A DNA stretch of 12,646 nt from CAYJLC01 sp044426355. Lineage in GTDB: Bacteria > Bacillota > Clostridia > Oscillospirales > Butyricicoccaceae. This document shows, in pieces, positions 1 to 5,084 of the stretch. The stretch covers positions 1 through 12,646 of the forward strand of contig JAWXUO010000051.1 in NCBI GenBank assembly GCA_044426355.1. Reading direction: 5' to 3'. The number at the start of each line of letters is the position of its first letter. The stretch's first letter is position 1. The notes beneath the pieces were generated by a model that saw nothing but the letters and a program-made list of their open reading frames with translations, was not told the DNA's origin and made no database searches. The translations under genes were made by a program, and so were the position numbers.

Positions 1-120
1 ATTGGTATAATAATGTTAGAATTCACGGCTCTTTAGGGTATTTGACACCCTCGGAGTTTGGTGATAAAAATTTAATTATCGACAAGCTATAATTTGTACT
101 ATTTTGGGTTGACATATCCA
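1..120 (+). mobile_element. Right end of an IS3-family insertion sequence
   Basis: This is the 3' end of the transposase plus a short non-coding tail that finishes with ...GACATATCCA at 111-120. Read on the other strand, that end begins TGGATATGTC. Several IS3-family subgroups have terminal inverted repeats starting with TGGA, so I place the right end at base 120. The left end, its inverted repeat and the target duplication are outside the window, so the exact boundary is inferred. Confidence 0.65.
3..92 (+). CDS. IS3-family transposase (OrfB), C-terminal end only
   Basis: An open frame entering from the left edge encodes 29 residues and stops with TAA at 90-92. It contains WYNNVRIHGSLGYLTP, the signature of the C-terminal end of the DDE integrase core of IS3-family OrfB proteins (usual form YNN.RIH.SL.Y.TP.E). 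Only the last tenth or so of the protein is in the window, so the catalytic residues cannot be checked. The element ends about 28 bp after the stop. It lies directly against phage sequence and appears to have broken a phage gene. The family assignment is firm from this motif; the subgroup is not determined. Confidence 0.88.
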   Translation, partial: WYNNVRIHGSLGYLTPSEFGDKNLIIDKL

Positions 121-122
121 GT

Positions 123-272
123 TATTCTGAATCAATTGATTATACTATAAATTTTGAAAATATAGAATTTTTATTAATTCGTATAGTTGAAAGTTTTGAT
201 TTGTTTATATCAATAGTTGTAGCTTTTATTATCTGCACTATTTTTTATAAAGTTTTAAATTATTTTATTTAG
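123..272 (+). pseudogene. Small phage membrane protein, 5' end removed by the IS3 element
   Basis: An open frame runs from the IS junction to TAG at 270-272 and gives 49 residues from the first full codon after the junction. It has no ATG or GTG; the only in-frame alternative start is an internal TTG without a good ribosome binding site. The tail is a single hydrophobic helix (LFISIVVAFIICTIFYKVL) preceded by an acidic stretch. It sits 13 bp upstream of the coat gene. Filamentous phages carry small membrane proteins (pVII/pIX type) there, so it is probably such a gene whose 5' part was separated by the IS. The open frame reads on into the IS tail with no start codon there. Function is inferred from position only. 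Confidence 0.5.
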
Positions 273-285
273 AAAGGAGAATTTT

Positions 286-429
286 ATGGTTTTAACTGCT
301 GATATGATTGCCCCAATTACAACAACTTTAACTGCTAATATGGAAGTTTTAGTTCCTGTTGGTTTAGCTGTAATGTCTGCCATGATTGGTATTTCATTAA
401 TTCCTAAAATTATATATAAATTTATATAG
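286..429 (+). CDS. Inovirus-type major coat protein (pVIII-like), 47 aa
   Basis: This short gene has a strong ribosome binding site (AAAGGAGA, 273-280) just before ATG 286. The 47-residue product has the plan of a filamentous phage coat subunit: an amphipathic N-terminal part with acidic residues (D6, E20), one hydrophobic helix (about 21-39, VLVPVGLAVMSAMIGISLIP), and a short basic C-terminus (K41, K45) that would face the DNA inside the virion. There is no separate cleavable signal peptide. It sits directly before a terminator and the pIII-like gene, matching the coat-terminator-adsorption order of Ff-type phages. Virion subunits of this kind wait in the inner membrane and are assembled onto ssDNA during extrusion. 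The identification rests on size, topology and neighbours, not on a sequence match. Confidence 0.75.
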   Translation: MVLTADMIAPITTTLTANMEVLVPVGLAVMSAMIGISLIPKIIYKFI

Positions 430-436
430 TTTTAAA

Positions 437-489
437 AATTGCGTTTTGTCGTTTGGCGTTTGCCACTGGCTCGCCTCGACAACGCAATT
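437..489 (+). other. Long imperfect hairpin after the coat gene
   Basis: The arms at 437-451 and 477-489 pair over 13 bp (AATTGCGTT..GTCG with CGACAACGCAATT) with a two-base bulge. An inner stem GGCG/CGCC (455-458 with 472-475) extends it. This is unusually GC-rich for the region. No T run follows on the plus strand, so it is not a standard terminator in the phage direction. It could protect the coat mRNA 3' end, or serve as a packaging or origin structure on the ssDNA genome. Confidence 0.6.
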
Positions 490-535
490 AAAAAATAATC
501 ATTTAAAATATTTTGTTTTATTTGAATTTTCATCT

Positions 536-561
536 AGGAAGTATTTTTATACTTCCTTTTT
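536..561 (+). terminator. Intrinsic terminator between coat and adsorption genes
   Basis: A perfect 9-bp stem (AGGAAGTAT at 536-544, ATACTTCCT at 549-557) with a TTTT loop runs into a T run (557-561). It lies six bases before the AAGGAG ribosome binding site of the next gene. It resembles the terminator between gene VIII and gene III of Ff phages, which lets the coat be made in large excess over the minor proteins. That role here is inferred. Confidence 0.75.
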
Positions 562-579
562 CTCTAAGGAGTTAAAAAA

Positions 580-1800
580 ATGAAAAAAATAATTTCAATA
601 TTGTTAGTTTTAACAATATTTTTAAATATAACTACAAAAAATGAAGTAGAAGCTTTTGTTGATACTGCTGTTTTAGCAACTTATGGCACTTATCTTTTGA
701 TAGGTTCTTGTCTTGTTGCAAGTGGTGTTATTTTAGATAGTGCTTCAGCTTATCAAAATTTATCGCAATATATGTTTACAAGAATGACTGTAGATTTACA
801 AAATAAATTTTTTATAGCAAGTCAGCTTATTACATCTGGCGCTGAAAGTTTTGTTGATGTTTCTATAGATTTATTTAATGAGTTTAAAGCGTTTTTTAAA
901 AGTGAAATTGATTATAATGATAGGCAAGTTTTAATTCCTAGCTATTCTGCTGGTTCTGTTTGGTATAAGGATATGATTTTTTATATTTTAAATCCTGATA
1001 AAAATAAAAATCAAATTGATTGGACTGCTGATATTTTCGAAAATATAATTTTAAATATAACAAATGCAGATGTTACTGTTGATATATATTTAGATGGTGT
1101 TTTTTTAGATAGTACATACATTAAATATAATACTTTTTCGCCAAAAACCGAAATAAATTCAATAGGCTGTTATCAAAAACTTACTACAAGTAGTTATTTT
1201 GTTCCTTTTGTTTTATTTGGTAGTGGCTATCGTACTTTATTTAGTTCTGATTTTTATATGAATGATTATTGGCATTTATTAAATTATGATTTTGTTTTTA
1301 GTTTGGTTTATCCTCAATCAATATTTGATACTGATGTAGATGTTAATTATCTTGATGAGGAAGTTTATACACAAGATTTAGTCTTAAAAGTACCGACAAC
1401 TTTTGATGATACGGTTGCTTTGTCGCCATCTGATGTAGTTGTTTCGACTGGTACACTTAATCCAGAATTAGACGATACTTTAAATCCAGAAGCTAATCCA
1501 GATGTCGAACTTTTGCCAAATATTGAAATAATTGAAAAGTTGACTTTGAATGAACTTATAATAACAAAGTTTCCTTTTTGTATTCCTTTTGATGTATACA
1601 ATAGCGTTAAAAATATGATTGTTCCAGAAATTGAACCAATTTTTGAAATACCATTTTACATACAATCTTTAGGTTATTATGATTCTATAATCATAGATTT
1701 AACAAAATTTGATACTATTATTTTAGTTTTTAGGTTTTTTTTATCAGCAAGTTTTATTTTAGGATTAATTACATCAACTAGAAAATTAATAGGTGGTTAA
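580..1800 (+). CDS. Secreted, C-terminally anchored minor virion protein (pIII/adsorption position)
   Basis: ATG 580 follows AAGGAG (566-571). Residues 1-25 form a signal peptide (basic MKK, hydrophobic core, cleavage likely after EVEA). A second hydrophobic stretch is at about 30-52. The large middle (55-290) has no motif I recognise. An Asn/Pro/Asp/Glu-rich linker (about 291-318) leads to a distinct C-terminal module: FPFCIPFD at 331-338, an EIPF segment near 356, IDL.KFD at 372-378, a membrane helix at about 379-398, and a short basic tail (TRKLIGG). This layout (export signal, variable ectodomain, flexible linker, C-terminal membrane anchor), together with its place after the coat gene, matches the pIII adsorption/release protein of filamentous phages. 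From memory, similar FPFCIP C-terminal modules occur in minor proteins of Firmicute inoviruses. The receptor is unknown. The stop overlaps the next gene's ribosome binding site. Confidence 0.68.
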   Translation: MKKIISILLVLTIFLNITTKNEVEAFVDTAVLATYGTYLLIGSCLVASGVILDSASAYQNLSQYMFTRMTVDLQNKFFIASQLITSGAESFVDVSIDLFNEFKAFFKSEIDYNDRQVLIPSYSAGSVWYKDMIFYILNPDKNKNQIDWTADIFENIILNITNADVTVDIYLDGVFLDSTYIKYNTFSPKTEINSIGCYQKLTTSSYFVPFVLFGSGYRTLFSSDFYMNDYWHLLNYDFVFSLVYPQSIFDTDVDVNYLDEEVYTQDLVLKVPTTFDDTVALSPSDVVVSTGTLNPELDDTLNPEANPDVELLPNIEIIEKLTLNELIITKFPFCIPFDVYNSVKNMIVPEIEPIFEIPFYIQSLGYYDSIIIDLTKFDTIILVFRFFLSASFILGLITSTRKLIGG

Positions 1801-1801
1801 T

Positions 1802-2053
1802 ATGAATAGTATTATAAATGGTGTTGTAGATTTTTTATATAATATTTTATTTTTTGTTATAGATTTATTACCAGATAGTCCGTTTAGTACATTATCTTTA
1901 GTAATTAGTGATGAAATAAAAGTGTATTTAGGATACATGAATTATTTTATACCAGTAAATTTTTTTATAGCAGTGCTAGAAATATGGCTTTCAGCTGTAG
2001 TTGTTTATTATATATACATTTTAATCCTTAGATGGATAAAATTAATTAATTAG
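1802..2053 (+). CDS. Small two-helix minor coat protein (pVI-like), 83 aa
   Basis: I start at ATG 1802, six bases after AGGTGG (1791-1796), rather than the in-frame GTG at 1793 that lies within that ribosome binding site. The product has a hydrophobic N-terminal helix (about 7-22), a loop with LLPDSPFS (22-29), then YLGYMNYFIP (42-51) and a second helix (about 53-77) ending in a basic RWIKLIN tail. A small, very hydrophobic protein between the adsorption protein and the assembly ATPase is where pVI lies in Ff phages; pVI caps the virion together with pIII. The spacing to both neighbours is tight, so it is co-translated. Assignment is from topology and position. Confidence 0.62.
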   Translation: MNSIINGVVDFLYNILFFVIDLLPDSPFSTLSLVISDEIKVYLGYMNYFIPVNFFIAVLEIWLSAVVVYYIYILILRWIKLIN

Positions 2054-2061
2054 GTGGTTTT

Positions 2062-2661
2062 ATGATTTCTTTATATTCTGGAACTCCAGGCAGTGGAAAA
2101 AGTTTGTCTGCAGCATATTTAATAATTAGATGTCTTAAAAGAAAATGTAATGTAATAGCGAATTTTCATATTAATATGGATTATTTTAAAAAGTACAAAA
2201 AGCCGATGGGCGATTTTGTTCCACTTGATAACAGCGAAATGACTGTAAGATTTTTAAAAGATTATGCAAAAGAAAATCATAAGGCTTTTAGAGAACATCA
2301 AACTTTAATTATAATTGATGAATGTGCAATTAAATTTAATTCGAGAACATCAATGGATAAAGACCGTTTAGAATGGATTACTTTCTTTCAACAGCATAGA
2401 AAGCTTGGCTTTGATGTTGTTTTGATTTCTCAATCAGATAAGCTTATAGACCGTCAAATACGTGCTTTTATTGAAACAGAATTTAAACATAGAAATTTAA
2501 AAAATTATAAAACATTTGGTTTTATTTTGTCTATTTTGTTTGGTGGTTTTTTCTGTCAAGTTGAAAATTGGTATGGAATGCGTTTAAAAGTTGGTCATAG
2601 ATTCTTCTTGCTTAATAAGAAAAAAGCTAATATTTACAACACTTATCAAATATTTGAATGA
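2062..2661 (+). CDS. zot: Zot/pI-type phage assembly ATPase, 199 aa
   Basis: ATG 2062 follows AGGTGG (2052-2057). The protein opens with a Walker A motif GTPGSGKS (7-14). Walker B is LIIIDE (82-87), followed by FFQQHRKLGFDVVLISQ (108-124), the HR.LG...L.SQ segment typical of Zot-domain (filamentous phage gene I) ATPases. These inner-membrane motors drive extrusion of the ssDNA virion. M13 pI is about 348 residues and has a transmembrane helix plus a periplasmic domain that meets the pIV secretin. Here the protein stops soon after the ATPase fold, with a conserved-looking FGG...WYG..LK.GHRFF.L.KK tail (160-187) and no clear transmembrane anchor. That suits a host with no outer membrane. The name refers to the protein domain; no toxin activity is implied. 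Confidence 0.85.
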   Translation: MISLYSGTPGSGKSLSAAYLIIRCLKRKCNVIANFHINMDYFKKYKKPMGDFVPLDNSEMTVRFLKDYAKENHKAFREHQTLIIIDECAIKFNSRTSMDKDRLEWITFFQQHRKLGFDVVLISQSDKLIDRQIRAFIETEFKHRNLKNYKTFGFILSILFGGFFCQVENWYGMRLKVGHRFFLLNKKKANIYNTYQIFE

Positions 2662-2663
2662 TG

Positions 2664-2702
2664 CTATATTTTTTGAGCGTTTTTGAGCGATAAAAAATAT
2701 AG
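2664..2702 (+). terminator. Hairpin after the virion/assembly operon
   Basis: A perfect 11-bp inverted repeat (CTATATTTTTT at 2664-2674, AAAAAATATAG at 2692-2702) begins three bases after the Zot stop. The loop contains two copies of GAGCG separated by a T run. The stem is A/T only and no long T run follows, so termination would be weak. It probably marks the 3' end of the structural-gene message. Confidence 0.45.
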
Positions 2703-2724
2703 TATTATTCTAAATTTAAAGTGA

Positions 2725-2766
2725 TTTATTAAACTCTGGATTAACCCAGAGCAAGCTCTGATGTAG
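2725..2766 (+). pseudogene. Remnant tail of a duplicated copy of the next gene
   Basis: Thirteen codons after a TGA end in NPEQALM and TAG (2764-2766). The complete gene downstream ends in KPEQALM and TAG exactly 400 bp later. The shared DNA continues past the stop into a terminator. I read this as the 3' end of a former second copy, or as the scar of a duplication that brought in the downstream gene. There is no start codon, so it is not translated by itself. Confidence 0.45.
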
Positions 2767-2792
2767 CAAAAAACACAAAATGTGTTGTTTTT
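2742..2792 (+). repeat. Direct repeat, copy 1 (51 bp)
   Basis: This segment matches 3142-3192 at all but three positions (2745, 2760, 2767) and is offset by exactly 400 bp. It covers the end of a reading frame (PEQALM, stop), a CAGAGC/GCTCTG dyad and an intrinsic terminator. Weaker similarity continues for a few bases beyond. Confidence 0.92.
2772..2792 (+). terminator. Intrinsic terminator in repeat copy 1
   Basis: AACACA (2772-2777) pairs with TGTGTT (2781-2786) across an AAA loop. An A run (2768-2773) lies on one side and G plus TTTTT (2788-2792) on the other, so it could stop transcription in both directions. Just upstream, CTCTGG (2734-2739) can pair with CCAGAG (2746-2751), while CAGAGC can instead pair with GCTCTG (2755-2760). 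Confidence 0.6.
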
Positions 2793-2833
2793 CGGTATTT
2801 TATGGGTTCTTGAGCAATTTGAAAGGGGTATAT

Positions 2834-3166
2834 ATGCTTAAAAATTTTGATATTTTAATGTATATTATGTTATTTTATGAAGTTTTTGATTTGTGGTTTA
2901 AAAATAAATATGTAGACTTTGCATTTATGTCTTCATTAATTATATTTTCGATATTTAACGTTTATAATTCGTTACTTTTTTCTTTAGAATATTATTATTC
3001 AGATGTAGCATTTATAGATTTGCTTTTAATTGACGATTTAAATACTTTAGTTTCTGTTTTTGGTATGTATACTTTTTTTGTTTTAATACCAATTATATTT
3101 ATATTTTTATATTCAATCAAATTTATTATACGATATAAAGTTAAACCAGAGCAAGCTCTAATGTAG
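2834..3166 (+). CDS. Phage membrane protein of unknown function, 110 aa
   Basis: I do not recognise this protein. I start it at ATG 2834, which follows AAAGGGG (2822-2828). The longer frame opening at 2780 begins inside the terminator of repeat copy 1 and has no ribosome binding site. The 110 residues are strongly hydrophobic and aromatic, with about three membrane segments: near 5-17, 28-50 and 73-98. An acidic loop (VAFIDLLLIDDLN) precedes the last one, and a basic tail ends in KPEQALM. The last eight codons and the following terminator lie inside repeat copy 2. It is a separate unit between the assembly operon and rep, with its own terminator. That resembles a phage accessory (moron) cassette; superinfection exclusion or host-envelope modification are possible but unproven. 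Confidence 0.65.
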   Translation: MLKNFDILMYIMLFYEVFDLWFKNKYVDFAFMSSLIIFSIFNVYNSLLFSLEYYYSDVAFIDLLLIDDLNTLVSVFGMYTFFVLIPIIFIFLYSIKFIIRYKVKPEQALM

Positions 3167-3192
3167 TAAAAAACACAAAATGTGTTGTTTTT
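3142..3192 (+). repeat. Direct repeat, copy 2 (51 bp)
   Basis: This is the partner of 2742-2792, with three mismatches and a spacing of exactly 400 bp. It contains the end of the 110-residue membrane protein gene and its terminator. Recombination between the two copies would remove exactly 400 bp, including the whole gene. Confidence 0.92.
3172..3192 (+). terminator. Intrinsic terminator in repeat copy 2
   Basis: AACACA (3172-3177) and TGTGTT (3181-3186) form a 6-bp stem with an AAA loop, followed by G and TTTTT (3188-3192). It lies six bases after the stop of the membrane protein gene. The stem is short, so efficiency may be moderate. Confidence 0.62.
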
Positions 3193-3325
3193 AGTGGTTT
3201 TAGTGTTCCTCACAAAAATATTTTTATGATGAAATGAAAAATAGGTGTTTTAATACACGTTATGTGTAGACAATCCCCCCTTGAAAATACAACACGAAAG
3301 GTGGAAAATTTACGGATTTTTTGCC

Positions 3326-3354
3326 TAACGGACAAATATGTAATACGTCCGTTA
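3326..3354 (+). repeat. 8-bp inverted repeat with 13-nt loop (candidate Rep site)
   Basis: TAACGGAC at 3326-3333 and GTCCGTTA at 3347-3354 are perfect complements around AAATATGTAATAC. The arms are GC-rich for this region. The core ACGGA also appears alone at 3312-3316, which gives an iteron-like grouping upstream of rep. Confidence 0.5.
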
Positions 3355-3398
3355 CATAAAATTATAGTTTTTCAGTTTTCGCAACTTTTACATATATT

Positions 3399-3433
3399 AA
3401 AATGCTATTTATATTAAAAATACATAGCATTTT
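3399..3433 (+). terminator. 10-bp hairpin upstream of rep
   Basis: AAAATGCTAT (3399-3408) pairs perfectly with ATAGCATTTT (3424-3433). The stem ends in T residues and continues into one more T, so it may work as a weak terminator, or as an ssDNA structure of the origin region. Confidence 0.45.
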
Positions 3434-3457
3434 TAAATAAATTTTAATTTAAAAAAA

Positions 3458-3487
3458 TCAGTCATTTTATAAAACGACTGACTTTTT
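3458..3487 (+). terminator. Terminator-like hairpin directly before the rep ribosome binding site
   Basis: TCAGTC (3458-3463) pairs with GACTGA (3476-3481), and a T run follows at 3483-3487. The AGGGGG ribosome binding site of rep begins at the next base (3488). A terminator touching the ribosome binding site suggests attenuation or insulation of rep expression. No leader peptide is visible. Confidence 0.5.
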
Positions 3488-3498
3488 AGGGGGTTTTT

Positions 3499-4941
3499 AT
3501 GGCTTTTAGTATTACAACGAAAAGAACGTTAGTTTTTAACGAGTTTTCAGAAGAAAAACAAAAGGAATATTTTAGTTTTTCTCAATCAAAAGTAGTGCAT
3601 AATATAGATACTTTTTATCTTTCGTGCTATTTTGATGAAGAAAAAGACTATGTTTTAATAGAAAATACTATAAAAAAATTGCAAGAACTAAAAGAACTTG
3701 CTAAAACTTATGGCGAACCTCAAGATTTTAAAGAAGATTTGCAAATTTTTCCTTATGGTGTTCAGATGTACGGAATAAGACTTTCAAAAGAAAATATGTA
3801 TGATATTTTTGTGTGTCCAACACTTCCGAATAAGAAAACTCCTCGTGTTCACATTCAAATTAGGTCTATAGGTCTATGGATTGATGGTGCAGAGAATTTA
3901 ATTCATGAAATAGTCGAAAAAATAGAGAAGATTTTTAAAATCAAGGTATCAGATGTTGTTGAAAATAGAATTGATTATGCTTTTCATACAAACGCTATTC
4001 AAAATATGTCGTCATACTTAAAAGATGATAAACTTATTAAAAGTTTAAAATCGTCTTTTGCTATAGGTCAAAAAATACAAAATTTTGGTAGGGAAATTAC
4101 GACTGATTATTTTGCTTTAGGCTCGAGAGCGTCAAATAACTTGTTTTTTAGAATGTACAATAAAACTCGTGAAGTAGTAGAAGAAAATTACAAAGGCTTT
4201 TTTATTGAATATTGGTACAAAAATAAACTAATAAGTTCGTATGATAAATTTTGTTTAGAGTATGCTTATAAGCAAAAATCATATAATGCGATACATTTAG
4301 GGCGTTTGCTCTGGTATCTGCAAAACGGACAAGACGAGGACTTGAAAAAAGAATTTTTCTCGCTGTTTCAAAAATGCTCAGTTAAATCAGATAACTATGA
4401 TTTTATTATAAAAAAACTGGATGCAGTGCTTCCAGCAGTTACCGAAATCATAAACGTAGAGTTTCAAACTAAGCGTGAATTTTATAAATCATTTGATTTT
4501 TCGGGATTTTTAAAGACACATCACAAGCCTTTTACAAGAATATATCAAATTTTAGAGAATAGAAAGACATTTATTAAATATTTAACGCAAAATACAGTGA
4601 AATTTTGTAAAAACAATACATCAGATGTTGCGTATTGGTGGAAAAGAATTCAGTTATGCAAAATAAGCAACTCATTTGAAGAAAGCGAAGCTTACAGAAT
4701 CTATCTAAGAAAGCTTGATAAAGAGAAAATACATAAAACTATAGCAAAAAACATTGCAACTTATGCAATTTTTAATGATAAAACAGATAAATTTGATTTA
4801 AATGAAGATATAATTGATTATATATCTAGTTTGAATGATAATGATATTAAAAAAGGTCATTATAGATATGATTTAATAAAAGAAAAAAGGCATAAACAAT
4901 TAAAACCATTGCTAAATATTAAAAAACATGATAAAATATAA
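3499..4941 (+). CDS. rep: Rolling-circle replication initiator (phage Rep), 480 aa
   Basis: ATG 3499 follows AGGGGG (3488-3493). The N-terminal half looks like a Rep_trans / pT181-type or phage Rep domain. It has an HIQIRS strand (118-123), NRIDYAFHTN (156-165), and YFALGSRASNNLFFRMYNKT (204-223). That last segment has the form Y.LG.R.SN..FR.Y.KT.E, which I associate with replication initiators of small plasmids and inoviruses in Firmicutes. Such enzymes nick one strand through a tyrosine and start rolling-circle synthesis, giving the ssDNA that filamentous phages package. The catalytic tyrosine cannot be assigned with confidence. The C-terminal half (about 250-480) is Lys-rich and helical with no motif I can name. 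It lies downstream of the hairpin-rich leader and upstream of the hairpin-rich stretch after 4941, as expected if it acts on one of them. Confidence 0.75.
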   Translation: MAFSITTKRTLVFNEFSEEKQKEYFSFSQSKVVHNIDTFYLSCYFDEEKDYVLIENTIKKLQELKELAKTYGEPQDFKEDLQIFPYGVQMYGIRLSKENMYDIFVCPTLPNKKTPRVHIQIRSIGLWIDGAENLIHEIVEKIEKIFKIKVSDVVENRIDYAFHTNAIQNMSSYLKDDKLIKSLKSSFAIGQKIQNFGREITTDYFALGSRASNNLFFRMYNKTREVVEENYKGFFIEYWYKNKLISSYDKFCLEYAYKQKSYNAIHLGRLLWYLQNGQDEDLKKEFFSLFQKCSVKSDNYDFIIKKLDAVLPAVTEIINVEFQTKREFYKSFDFSGFLKTHHKPFTRIYQILENRKTFIKYLTQNTVKFCKNNTSDVAYWWKRIQLCKISNSFEESEAYRIYLRKLDKEKIHKTIAKNIATYAIFNDKTDKFDLNEDIIDYISSLNDNDIKKGHYRYDLIKEKRHKQLKPLLNIKKHDKI

Positions 4942-4965
4942 AAGAAGTTAATAAAAAATATGAGT

Positions 4966-4991
4966 TTTAACAAAAAGAGTATTTTGTTAAA
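4966..4991 (+). terminator. 10-bp hairpin just after rep
   Basis: TTTAACAAAA (4966-4975) and TTTTGTTAAA (4982-4991) are perfect complements around AGAGTA; two flanking G-U pairs could lengthen the stem. It is about 25 bp after the rep stop. There is no T run beyond it, so it is either a weak terminator or the first hairpin of the structured region. Confidence 0.55.
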
Positions 4992-5030
4992 GTGGTGCAA
5001 AGTGCCTTAGAAAGAGTAAAAAACCACTTT
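4989..5030 (+). repeat. 8-bp inverted repeat overlapping the previous hairpin
   Basis: AAAGTGGT (4989-4996) pairs with ACCACTTT (5023-5030) around a 26-nt loop. Its left arm shares three bases with the right arm of the 4966-4991 hairpin, so the two structures compete at their edge. Confidence 0.55.
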
Positions 5031-5034
5031 GTGA

Positions 5035-5066
5035 CACTTATACAAAATATAGATTTTGTATAAGTG
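5035..5066 (+). repeat. Perfect 14-bp inverted repeat with 4-nt loop, followed by G6
   Basis: Arms at 5035-5048 and 5053-5066 (CACTTATACAAAAT and its exact complement) flank the loop ATAG. This is the strongest simple hairpin in the window, and it runs straight into a GGGGGG run (5066-5071). With no T run after it, a role in the ssDNA genome (packaging signal or second-strand origin) is as likely as termination. Confidence 0.75.
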
Positions 5067-5084
5067 GGGGGATAAAAAATAATT

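Larger units (their letters stand above)
3193..3498 (+). other. Non-coding leader of rep; candidate phage replication origin
   Basis: About 306 bp without a gene, holding a row of dyads. TACAC/GTGTA occurs at 3254-3268, next to a C6 run (3275-3280). A perfect 8-bp inverted repeat TAACGGAC/GTCCGTTA lies at 3326-3333 and 3347-3354, and a third ACGGA is at 3312-3316. AAAATGCTAT/ATAGCATTTT follows at 3399-3408 and 3424-3433, and TCAGTC/GACTGA at 3458-3481. Rolling-circle replicons often have their double-strand origin beside or inside the rep gene, with Rep-binding repeats and a nick site in a hairpin. I cannot identify a nick site by motif, so the origin assignment is inference. Confidence 0.45.

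Noticed and set aside
437..489. Standard intrinsic terminator for the coat gene
   Set aside because: No T run follows on the plus strand; the real terminator is the hairpin at 536-561.
1793..1801. GTG start for the 83-aa protein
   Set aside because: The GTG lies inside the AGGTGG ribosome binding site that properly serves ATG 1802.
2062..2661. Zonula occludens toxin
   Set aside because: The Zot domain name is historical. The motifs and neighbours are those of a filamentous phage assembly ATPase, and the C-terminal segment linked to toxicity in Vibrio is absent.
2780..2833. Longer N-terminus for the 110-aa membrane protein
   Set aside because: The ATG at 2780 is inside the terminator stem of repeat copy 1 and lacks a ribosome binding site; ATG 2834 has AAAGGGG.
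3270..3283. C6 run near the rep leader and G6 run at 5066 as a matched pair of nick sites
   Set aside because: The shared part is only a G6 run followed by AT, in opposite orientation and different hairpin context; too little to claim a common site.
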